This document shows positions 43,757 through 52,600 of a DNA stretch of 64,000 bases, one piece after another. Source of the stretch: Flavobacteriales bacterium (lineage in GTDB: Bacteria; Bacteroidota; Bacteroidia; Flavobacteriales_D; Sanyastnellaceae); assembly GCA_022428205.1 (NCBI GenBank), contig JAKMCW010000093.1, positions 1-64,000 of the forward strand. The letters run 5' to 3'. Made by a program: the position numbers and the translations under genes. The notes beneath the pieces are model-generated. The model did no database searches and was not told the origin of the DNA. It worked only from the letters and a program-made list of their open reading frames with translations. The first letter of the stretch is position 1, and each line of letters begins with the position of its first letter.

Positions 43757-45172
43757 TCAACCGGCTTGCTCGGCGGATGTTTCCTCGCTGGGCTTTTCTA
43801 CCACCAGCAGCAAATTGCCCCCGCTCTCCGAAAGGTCCAGCGCTTGGCCGGACTGCTCCACATATCCGATGCGGTAAACCTCGACCACCCTCAGGCCACA
43901 TGAGGCGACAAGGTCCTCCATGCGCTCCCGGGTGGTGTAGTGCAAGAACGCCACAGCCTCACCATCGTGTCGCTTGTAAAAGACATCGCCACATTCATAG
44001 CCCTCTTCCTGAAGGTTCAGCTCGTCAAAAATCCTAACAGCTTCAGGGCCCCATTCATGAGGGTTCTCCACGTTGAAGACGTCGAAATAGAACCTCCCCC
44101 CTGGTTTCAGTGCTTGAAAGACTTTAGACAAGCTGCGCTTGCGCTCTGCACGGTTGGGTATGTGGCCGAAGGCATAGAGAAAGGCTATGGCGTCATAAGC
44201 ACCCGGAGTCACGGTGCATTCGTTCCACATTCCGATGCGCGCATCGACCCCGCGCTCCTTGGCATGCTGAACCATAGAGCTGCTGATGTCCACGCCCTCA
44301 AGCACATAGTCCAGGCCAGATTGCTGGCGGATATCGACCGCGCGGCGCCCAGTCCCACACCCAATGTGCAACATGCGTTTTGGGCCACATTCTCTCAGGT
44401 CTTTGGCGATGATGCTGTCGATGCTGCCGGTATACAGCCTGCGCTTTTCGCTCTCATCATCCAGGTGGTCGTACAGTTCCGCTTGCTCCGCATAGTAAGC
44501 GGAAATAGAGGACATGATGGCTCCACGATCCGGTTTGGGAATCAAGGGGTACAGCATATGCGTGCTGTTGCCCGGCGCATCGCTCATCGGGATATAGGTA
44601 AAGGCCCCCTTTTCCAGACTTCTGAACCCTGCTTCATCCTGATGGAATGAGGCCGTCGTTGCGGTGGCATTCAATTCGCCACGCCACCCTTTCTCGGCAT
44701 CGAACAACACCATCCCATCCAAGTCCTCCAAGGCTGGTGCATAGAAATGGACCGTGATCAGGGGCGATTCTGCGCTGGGGTTTACAATCTTATGGATGGT
44801 ACCGTCGGGCTCCGGCAAAACACCTCCTGCCCTCACCCTCAGCGCGCCCTTTTCACGAAGCTCTTTTCGCTCGGCGTCAAATGTGTATTCGACATTTTCC
44901 ACTTCTCCTTCAAGGCACAACACATAGCCCCAAAACCCCTCGTGATGGTGAATGGCACTTTCAACGCCCGGTGGCCAATGCAACACCACGACCTCGAAAG
45001 GATCCATGAGCAAAATATTCCGGGCATAGTTTCCAGAACCCGCGTCGTATTCAGGCACGGTTGTCGCGTAGTCGAGGGCCGAGCAATCGATGCCCCGAAC
45101 AAAACGCCCCAGCCAATCGAAATCGAAGTCTGCCGGGGTGTGTTGCCGTATTTGCTCTACGAGGTTCCGCAT
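43757..45172 (-). CDS. Cysteine dioxygenase-like cupin fused to a SAM-dependent methyltransferase
   Basis: The 471-residue protein joins two enzymes. Residues 1-~160 are a type I thiol dioxygenase cupin: VLHWPPGVESAIHHHEGFWG supplies iron ligands His75 and His77, DGTIHKIVNP the third, His127, and TVHFYAP keeps the Thr140-His142-Tyr144 set that matches Ser-His-Tyr of mammalian CDO. The position of the crosslink Cys93 is Gly82, as in bacterial forms. Residues ~220-471 are a class I methyltransferase: AYYAEQAELYDHL, motif I MLHIGCGTGRRAVD, EGVDISSSMV, AIAFLYAFGHIPN and LKPGGRFYFDVFN. CDO turns cysteine into cysteine sulfinate; the methyl acceptor is unknown. It lies 6 bases upstream of pdxH. The frame is unbroken, so the fusion is real in this sequence. 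Confidence 0.85.
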   Translation of the reverse strand: MRNLVEQIRQHTPADFDFDWLGRFVRGIDCSALDYATTVPEYDAGSGNYARNILLMDPFEVVVLHWPPGVESAIHHHEGFWGYVLCLEGEVENVEYTFDAERKELREKGALRVRAGGVLPEPDGTIHKIVNPSAESPLITVHFYAPALEDLDGMVLFDAEKGWRGELNATATTASFHQDEAGFRSLEKGAFTYIPMSDAPGNSTHMLYPLIPKPDRGAIMSSISAYYAEQAELYDHLDDESEKRRLYTGSIDSIIAKDLRECGPKRMLHIGCGTGRRAVDIRQQSGLDYVLEGVDISSSMVQHAKERGVDARIGMWNECTVTPGAYDAIAFLYAFGHIPNRAERKRSLSKVFQALKPGGRFYFDVFNVENPHEWGPEAVRIFDELNLQEEGYECGDVFYKRHDGEAVAFLHYTTRERMEDLVASCGLRVVEVYRIGYVEQSGQALDLSESGGNLLLVVEKPSEETSAEQAG

Positions 45173-45302
45173 GCTTTTTGGTTTGCCTTCAAAGATACTG
45201 AGGTATGAAAAGCTAGCCTCATGGAACAGAGCAACTCCAGATCAGAACGAAACCTTTTTTGCGCGGTAACAGTATCGGAAGTCGATTCCAAACTGTTGCC
45301 CT

Positions 45303-45521
45303 ATGTCCAACCGACGCATCGTGAGCTACGAGAAGCTCGAACAACCCATCCGCAAGCTGCTCAAGTCCCGCTATCCTGACGGATTTGACGGCCAAACCTT
45401 CAATCTGCGCCTTCCCACAAGCAAGGAAGTCTTCAAGATGATCCGGGTCGAAATGGAAGGGATTCAATACATGGTCAAAGTAGGCCCCGCCATCGAAGGG
45501 GTTGACTATACCATCGACTGA
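45303..45521 (+). CDS. Small conserved protein, unknown function
   Basis: A 72-residue protein with no signal peptide and no membrane segment. It opens with MSNRRIVSYEKLEQPIRKLLKSRYPDGFDG, a helix followed by a Tyr-Pro-Asp-Gly turn, then two or three strands (FNLRLPTSKEVFKMIRVEMEG, IQYMVKVG) and an acidic end (EGVDYTID). I recall similar short proteins of unknown role in flavobacteria. The ATG start, normal codon pattern and the strong terminator right after it (45548-45582) support a real gene. It is divergent from the dioxygenase-methyltransferase gene with a 130-base gap. Confidence 0.75.
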   Translation: MSNRRIVSYEKLEQPIRKLLKSRYPDGFDGQTFNLRLPTSKEVFKMIRVEMEGIQYMVKVGPAIEGVDYTID

Positions 45522-45547
45522 CTTTACTTCTAACATTCTGTGCTTTC

Positions 45548-45582
45548 AGGGTTGGTTCCGAACTTCGGGGCCAACCCTTTTT
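45548..45582 (+). terminator. Strong terminator between the small gene and the PhoD-type gene
   Basis: AGGGTTGG-TT-CCGAA-C-TTCGG-GG-CCAACCCT followed by TTTTT: an 8-bp outer and 5-bp inner stem. Its T run ends one base before the ATG of the phosphatase gene at 45584, so that gene has no room for a ribosome site outside the hairpin. Confidence 0.8.
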
Positions 45583-45583
45583 C

Positions 45584-46930
45584 ATGACCGCCATTTTTCA
45601 CCGCACGTTTTTTGTTGCCGGCCTTGCACTGATTTCTTGGAATGTCGCTGCCCAGCTTGCCTGTCAGCCCATGGTAGGACATGTCGGATTGCGCGATGCC
45701 CGTATTTGGATTCAGACGGAGGGGCCATGCACTGCCTCCCTGCAGTGTTGGGCCGATTCCCTAGATAAAGCACCGAAAGCAGTCCATGCTACTCCACTAC
45801 AGGACTTAACAGCAGGTGGTGCCTATACCACCACCTTCGATGTGGCTGACCTCAATCCTGGAACCACATATCGGTTTCAGGTATTGGTGAATGGCAAGCG
45901 GGCCAAAACAGGATTTGACCCTGCACTGCAACGGTTCACCACACAGCCTTTGTGGCAGTATCGGTTCGATCCTCCCCCATTTACTGTCGCCCTCGGCTCC
46001 TGTGCCTTTGTCAATGAAACCGCCTTTGACCGTCCCGGCAAACCTTACGGCGGCGAGTATGAAATTTTCGATGCCATCGCCCAATCACAGCCCGACATGA
46101 TGTTGTGGCTTGGGGACAACGTCTATTTCCGCGAAGTCGATTGGTATGCACGGTCGGGCATGCAACACCGCTACAGTCACCTCAGGAAGTTGCCCGAATT
46201 GCAGCAATTGCTCGGCGCGTGTCCCCATTACGCCACATGGGATGACCATGACTATGGCCCTGATAACTCGGACGGCAGCTGGGTACACAAGGATTGGGCT
46301 GCTCAGACTTTTGGTGAGTTTTGGCCCAATCCCTCACAAGGATTGCCCGACCTCTCCGGCGCAGGAGTGACCACTGCTTTTAAATTTCACGACGTCGATT
46401 TCTTCTTGTTGGACAACCGCACATTCAGGGTCAATCACGACAATGTTTCCACCCCTCCCCAAGTCCTCGGCGCGGAGCAGGTTGACTGGCTGATCCAAGC
46501 ACTGCAATACAGCCGTGCTCCTTTCAAGGTGGTGACCATAGGGGGACAATTCCTCTCTGATTTCGCCGACTTTGAGAACATGGCGCTCTATCCAGCAGAG
46601 CGCGATGGCATATTGGAGCGCATCCAGGATGAGGGCATCCATGGCGTGGTCTTCCTCTCAGGTGACCGGCACAGTTCGGAGCTGACCGAATTGATGCTGC
46701 CCAACGGTCAGAAGGTCATCGACTTCACATGCAGTGCCCTGACCAGCGGAACCTATGACCACAGTGACGAACCCAACACACTCCGCGTCGACGGCACCAT
46801 GGTCGGCGATCGGAATTTCGGCACACTCGAAATCACTGGCCCCCGCAAAGACCGCAGCATGACCATTCGTACCCATGGCACCGATGGCAAGGTCATATGG
46901 GAGCGGAAATACAAAGCTTCCGACCTCTAA
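45584..46930 (+). CDS. PhoD-type alkaline phosphatase or phosphodiesterase, exported
   Basis: A 448-residue metallophosphoesterase of the PhoD group. Signal peptide: MTAIFHRTFFVAGLALISWNVAAQ. A fibronectin-like N-terminal domain follows (~25-120, VGHVGLRDARIWIQTEGPC, LNPGTTYRFQVLV), then the metal core: VALGSCAFVNE, MMLWLGDNVYFREVD, YATWDDHDYGPDNSDG, FFLLDNRTFRVNH and VVFLSGDRHSSEL. PhoD enzymes release phosphate from phosphomono- or diesters outside the cell, using calcium and iron. There is no T9SS domain, so a periplasmic place is likely. No other phosphate genes are nearby. The ATG directly abuts the terminator hairpin upstream. Confidence 0.9.
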   Translation: MTAIFHRTFFVAGLALISWNVAAQLACQPMVGHVGLRDARIWIQTEGPCTASLQCWADSLDKAPKAVHATPLQDLTAGGAYTTTFDVADLNPGTTYRFQVLVNGKRAKTGFDPALQRFTTQPLWQYRFDPPPFTVALGSCAFVNETAFDRPGKPYGGEYEIFDAIAQSQPDMMLWLGDNVYFREVDWYARSGMQHRYSHLRKLPELQQLLGACPHYATWDDHDYGPDNSDGSWVHKDWAAQTFGEFWPNPSQGLPDLSGAGVTTAFKFHDVDFFLLDNRTFRVNHDNVSTPPQVLGAEQVDWLIQALQYSRAPFKVVTIGGQFLSDFADFENMALYPAERDGILERIQDEGIHGVVFLSGDRHSSELTELMLPNGQKVIDFTCSALTSGTYDHSDEPNTLRVDGTMVGDRNFGTLEITGPRKDRSMTIRTHGTDGKVIWERKYKASDL

Positions 46931-46941
46931 GCGTCGGGCTG

Positions 46942-49563
46942 TCAGTCCTGCTTCACCAAACGGCTGACGGCCCCCATGCCCTGCTGGTCCATGGCCCGGA
47001 TCAGGTAAACGCCCGCAGGTTTACCTGCAAGTGTCCCTTGTACTACACTGGATTCGACCTGCAGCAAGTCAACCCTCCTGCCCGTCACATCGGTCAATTC
47101 CAATTGACCATTGAAAGGACGTGAGAACTGCACACGGTATGTGTCTCGGGTGGGATTCGGAGACACCGCAAACTGCGGAACCTGCCATTCTTGGAGGCCG
47201 ACAGGCACAGACACCACAATACTGGTCGTGCATCCATCACCACCGGTCACTTCCAAGGTCCAATCACCCGCGCCCAAATCATCGGGATCCTCTGCGCCGG
47301 TAGAGCCTGTGGGCCCTGTCCACTCGAAGCTATAAGGCTCAACACCACCCGTAACCGTCACGGCAATCTCTCCGTTTTCTTCATCAGGATTGGCGCCTCC
47401 GATTTCATCAACAATGATTTCCATTCCCTCTGGATCCACCACTGCAATGCTCGCTGTATCGGAACACGTATTGGACCCTGTGGTCGTCAAAACATTGACA
47501 TTGACGAAATATTCCCCTGCTGACAAGCCCAGAAAGTTGCCGTCGATGCTGGCCGGTTCTCCATTGAGCTGATAGGACGTGGCCATCACATTTCCAGCCA
47601 CGAAAGCTGACACACTTCCGTCGTCTCCTCCAGCGCATGCCGGCGAAGAAGCCACCAAGAACAAGGATACATCGGGTGCTGCCACCACCGAGAAGACTTC
47701 CACAGCGCTGCAAGACGAATCTCCATCAAATACCTCCAACAGATAGTCTCCCGGGATGAGGCCATCAAAGACCCCGTCCGTCCACGCACCGGAACCCGCA
47801 AATCCGGGAGCAGTAAGCGCATAGAACACCGAATCGGTCAATGCCGAATCCAACACCACCAGGGCTGTGCCATCCAATGTTTCGAAGCAAGATTCATTGG
47901 TCACTACCGGGTCAGAGAGGACCAAGTCACAGTAGGTACAACTTCCATCTTCCTCGGTGGCCCCGGGGTTGAAGTTGGATGCGGCTGCATCTGTGCACCC
48001 CACACATGAAGTGAATTCACAATTGCCGGCATCCAAAATGGCCGCGGCATCATAGTTGCACGCCTCAGGATCCAAACACCCTGCACAAGAGCTGTATTCG
48101 CACAGCCCACTTTCAATGGTCGCATCCGGACTGAAGTTGCACGCATTGCTGTCCGTACAGCCATAGCAGTTGAAGTCGCACAGCGTCAAGTCATTGATGA
48201 CCGCCGTGCTGTCGAAATTGCAAGCGGCGAGAAGACCACAACCGGCGCAAGAACTGTAATCACAGGATCCGTCATCAAACGTGCCAAAGGGGTTGAAATT
48301 ACAGGCCAAGGAATCGAGACAAGCCCCAACCTCTACACCATCGCAAATCAAAACGAAGTCAAAGCCCCCTACCGCTGGCGTTACGGCGTTGGAACCGCTT
48401 ACATGCAGGAAGTACTCCACCCCCTCCTCGCTCTCCCAGTCCACAGAGGATGAGAGGAAATTCTCGAAGCACGGCTCAGCAAAGAAGTTGATTTCATCCT
48501 GATCGTCGTTGCCCCCAACACAGTTGAGGTTCCCACAATCGCCTTCGTAGACACTCAAATAGGTGTCGTACTCTGTTTCCTCAAAACACATGGTCGCCCG
48601 CAGCGTGTCACCGGTGCCCATGATGGTGTACCACAATCCACCATGGTAATACTGCCCAATGTTGTATTGGTCGCAAAACTCAGATTCGGTGGTATCCGCG
48701 CAGACGGTTGTGCCAGAAATCACCTGTCCACAGGCCACCGGGTCGGCGAAACCGCACTCGTCGTTGTCCACTGGAAGACAGAATCCCGCGCAATCAAACC
48801 CAGGTTGGGCATAGAAACAGCTGCCATCCTCCTCGGTGTATACGGGCGCATAATTGCACGCTTCCGGATCCGTGCAGCCTGGGAATTCAAAGGGGTCACA
48901 CACGCCATCCTCATCCTCATCACAAAGGCAATTGCCCTCACAGTCGAAACAGAAAAATGGATACTCACATGAGCCGTCGTCCTCCGTGGCTTCAGGGTTA
49001 TAGTTGCACGCCGTTTCGTCCATGCACCCCGGCGTGGCACAACTCGGGTCAAGCATGCCCTGCAGCGTGATCATGCCACCCTCAACAGGAAGAGAGAATA
49101 CCGGGCTTTCCAACAGATTGATGGCTGTTGATGTGTCCCCCACTGACCAGACGATTGAGGCCGAATCCAATGGGAAGCCCGAGAGATCAAATGACACGTT
49201 CATCTCCGAACCGCCCGTATTGACCTCCAAGGTGAACAGCACTGCGCTGTCACCATTGGACGGCATGGCATGGATCACCAACAGGTTGCTTTCGGCTGAC
49301 AGACAGGCGTAGCTCAGCGCACTGTCCACCGTGCACAGCGAATCCAAACCGGCATCGAAGCCCAGCGTTGCAGCTGTATCCAACACCAACATCAGTGAAG
49401 TGGTATCCGACATGTGTTCCACGACAATGGGAACATTCCATTGGGGAGCGCACTCTTGGGCTGATGCTTTTTGCGGCATTGCAGCCGAAGAAAGCAATCC
49501 GAACAATACACCGGCGATGGTCATTCCCCTCCCCCTTTTGGAATTCGATGTGGTCGTTTTCAT
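46942..49563 (-). CDS. T9SS-exported adhesin-like protein with ACNYD repeats
   Basis: An 873-residue surface protein. A signal peptide follows MKTTTSNSKRGRGMTIAGVLFGLLSSAAMPQKASAQ. A cohesin-like beta domain (~40-185, VPIVVEHMSDTTSLMLVLDT, VLFTLEVNTGGSEMNVSFDL) comes first, then about seven Cys-rich repeats of the form GCTDxxACNYxPxATxEDGSC, with a DCxGNCxCDEDEDGVCDPFE calcium-type repeat. A pre-peptidase C-terminal-like domain sits between (CGQVISGTTVCADTTES, YYHGGLWYTIMGTGDTLRATMC). Two SprB-like repeats (~610-790) and a T9SS type A tail (~800-873, VSPNPTRDTYRVQFSRPFNGQLELTDVTGR) end it. The start at 49563 was chosen over the track start, which lies in the terminator of the gene upstream. 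Confidence 0.85.
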   Translation of the reverse strand: MKTTTSNSKRGRGMTIAGVLFGLLSSAAMPQKASAQECAPQWNVPIVVEHMSDTTSLMLVLDTAATLGFDAGLDSLCTVDSALSYACLSAESNLLVIHAMPSNGDSAVLFTLEVNTGGSEMNVSFDLSGFPLDSASIVWSVGDTSTAINLLESPVFSLPVEGGMITLQGMLDPSCATPGCMDETACNYNPEATEDDGSCEYPFFCFDCEGNCLCDEDEDGVCDPFEFPGCTDPEACNYAPVYTEEDGSCFYAQPGFDCAGFCLPVDNDECGFADPVACGQVISGTTVCADTTESEFCDQYNIGQYYHGGLWYTIMGTGDTLRATMCFEETEYDTYLSVYEGDCGNLNCVGGNDDQDEINFFAEPCFENFLSSSVDWESEEGVEYFLHVSGSNAVTPAVGGFDFVLICDGVEVGACLDSLACNFNPFGTFDDGSCDYSSCAGCGLLAACNFDSTAVINDLTLCDFNCYGCTDSNACNFSPDATIESGLCEYSSCAGCLDPEACNYDAAAILDAGNCEFTSCVGCTDAAASNFNPGATEEDGSCTYCDLVLSDPVVTNESCFETLDGTALVVLDSALTDSVFYALTAPGFAGSGAWTDGVFDGLIPGDYLLEVFDGDSSCSAVEVFSVVAAPDVSLFLVASSPACAGGDDGSVSAFVAGNVMATSYQLNGEPASIDGNFLGLSAGEYFVNVNVLTTTGSNTCSDTASIAVVDPEGMEIIVDEIGGANPDEENGEIAVTVTGGVEPYSFEWTGPTGSTGAEDPDDLGAGDWTLEVTGGDGCTTSIVVSVPVGLQEWQVPQFAVSPNPTRDTYRVQFSRPFNGQLELTDVTGRRVDLLQVESSVVQGTLAGKPAGVYLIRAMDQQGMGAVSRLVKQD

Positions 49564-49603
49564 GGTACTATAATTTCGGCAATTCTGCCGGTTTAATAAA
49601 ATG

Positions 49604-49630
49604 AAAACGCCGACCAATGGCCGGCGTTTT
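49604..49630 (-). terminator. Terminator after the 1360-residue adhesin gene
   Basis: AAAACGCCG-loop-CGGCGTTTT with T runs on both strands: a 9-bp stem around a 9-base loop that can pair further (GCC/GGC). It lies 24 bases past the stop at 49654 and separates it from the next adhesin gene. Confidence 0.8.
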
Positions 49631-49653
49631 CTAATCACTTGCAGGTTCGGAGG

Positions 49654-52600
49654 TTAGTGGCGTACCACCACACGTTGTGTGGCCATGGCATCTTCAACCG
49701 TGACACGCACTTGGTAAACTCCGTCAGCCAAACCACCCAAATCGAGTGGCATCCGGTTGACGATGTTCAACGCCTCTTGACGGAATACGCGACGGCCAGC
49801 GCCATCAAACACTTCCAAAATGGCATCGTTTACAGCTTGTCCCAATTCCATGACCAGTTGCCCATTTGTGGGGTTTGGCATAAAGGAGACGGTCAAGGCA
49901 CCTGTCACTTCAATCAATCCGACCGTCGTCAACGTTACAACTTCTGATTCTGTACAACCGTTTTCGTCAGTCACGGTCAAGGTGTACGTTCCATCGGTCA
50001 ATCCAGCGATGTCTTCTGTGTCGTAAGGGCCATTGGGTCCTTCCCAGCTAAATCCAAGGTCCCCTGTTCCACCTTCTACAGAGACAGAGACTTCACCGTT
50101 GGGGGCATTGTCAGGATCCACAGTGGCGTCTACCGTGATCACGATAGCAGCAGGGTCTTCCACATCAGCTGCAATGTCTGCCTCACAACCGTTGGCATCG
50201 GTAGCAAACACTGTGTAAGGACCGGCGTCCAGTCCAGTGAAGTTTCCATCCACATTGCTGTCTGCTCCCAATTCAAAGGTGATCAAGCCAGTACCACCTT
50301 CTCCTGATACGAGGATAGAGCCGTCATCACCTCCATTACACAGAGGGTCTGTTGCAAATGCAATGAGCACGATGGGTGAAGGTTCAGTTACACTGACTTC
50401 AAGGGTGTCTGAACACATCAGCGAGTCCATCGCAATCACCTTGTAAGAACCTCCCGCCAACTGGTCGAAAACCAAGTTGTTTTGGAAGGGGTCTCCTTCC
50501 AACGCATAGGATACGGTTCCAAAACCACCGGTTGATCCTTCAATCGAAATGCTGCCGTTGGCATCCCCAGCACAAGCCAAGTCCACCACAGTCACCGCAG
50601 GATCAATCTCCAAGTCACAATAGACACAAGTCTCATCGTCAATGGTAGCCGTTGGATCATAGTTGGCGGCAGACTCATCGGTACAACCCAAACAGCTGTA
50701 ATCACACAGTGTCACGTCATAGTCCGTGGCATTTGGATCGTAGTTACAAGCACCGTCATCCAAACAACCTGGGATCTCATCTTCATCGCAGATCAAGTCA
50801 CCGTCGGCGTCGTTGATGCAGTTTCCATCACAGTCCACATAAGGAGAACCGTAGAGGTCAACTGGATAGAGGCAACCTTCGTCAATGGTGGCTGTGGCAT
50901 CGTAGTTACAGGCCATATCGTCCGTACACCCTGCGCAAGTGGTGTAGTCACAACTGCCGTCATCTTCGGTGGCCTCAGGGTTGTAGTTACAAGCATCTTC
51001 ATAAATGCAGCCATCAACTTCGGCTTCATCACAGATGCCGTCGCCATCAGCGTCATTCAAGCAAGCGCCTGTACAATCGTAGTAATCAAATCCATACAGG
51101 TCGATTGGGAACGTACAAGAGGAAGCGTCGTTGATGGTCGCCTCACTGTCATAGTTACAGGCCAACTCGTTGAGACATCCTGCGCAGCTCTCGCTCTCAC
51201 AACTGCCGTCATCAGTAGAAGCCAATGGGTTGTAGTTGCAAGAAACCAAGTTGGTACAACCTGAGATGGCGGGCACAAGCACAGCGTCAATCACATGAAC
51301 AACTCCATTCTCGGCAATCAAATCTGCAATGATGATTTCCGAATCGTTGATGAAAATGCCACCATTGTCAAAGGAGATGGTCGCGGTTTCTCCGTTGATC
51401 ATCTCAATCGGCATTCCGTCAGAAAGCATATCACTGGTCACTGAGTCTGCTGCAACGTGATAGGTCAAGATGGCCGCCAATGCCTCTGGATTGCTCAAGA
51501 CATAATCCACGACCATGTCTGGAAGCGCACCTACTGCTGCGTCTGTTGGTGCGAACACCGTCCATACCTCGTCATATGTCAGCGTGCTGTCCAATCCAGC
51601 AAGCACAATGAGGTCCTCCAAAACGGTGTGCACTTCACTGGCTGCAATGATGTCGAAGACGCTTGGAGCTGGATACTCACAAGAACCGTCTTCGTCCGTC
51701 GCAGTATCATCGTAGTTCAACGCCGTAACATCGGTACAACCAGGCAGCTCGTCCTCATCACAAACACCATCCTCATCAGCATCATTCAGGCAATTGCCAT
51801 CGCAATCGACATTGTCCACGCCGTATACGTCATCGGGGAACAAGCAGTCCTCGTCTTCAGCCACGCAAGCATCGCCAATGTTGAAATTGAAGAACAACGC
51901 GTTGGCACCAATGCCATTTTCAAATACCTGAACGTAGAAGTTGCCCTCCACTGCGCCGTCGGTGGTCAACTGAGCCACGAGCACTTGTTGGTCACTGCTG
52001 TTGGCTGCGATACCATTGGCATCACCGTTCAAGGCGAACCATCCACCGCCTACGTTGTCGTCGATCACAATGCTTGCGCCCAAGGCACCAAAGCCTGGCT
52101 CAAAGTTGGTCGACCAGGGGTTTTCACTGCCCTGTACCGTTGAAATGGCCGCCTCACCAATGCTGGCATCTGGTGCTTCGCTCAATCCGATGGTGACCCA
52201 TGAGTCATACTGGAGGTCAGGGAATGTGCCGAAGAGGAACGGCGTGATGGCGTTAGGGGTCACCCCTCCGAGTTCGTCTTGATAAAACCCAGTGGTCGTA
52301 GCAATGGAGACTGGGTTAGATACATCACCCGTCACGGAGCTCAAAAAGTCTGCAGGGTTGGCACACTTCACATAGTAACGGTAAGTGGTCATGCCCGCCA
52401 AAGCGCCCGTCGTGTGTGTGGCTACGGTATCCACGATCAAGCAGTAGTCCGCTTCTACAACTACTGCAGATGGATCGTAGTTACAAGCAGTGGGGTCTCC
52501 ACAGCCTTCTTCCTCATCACAAAGACCATCATTGTCTTCATCGTTGATGCAGTTGCCATCACAATCGAGGTAACTGGCGGCGGGATAAGTGCAGGAACCA

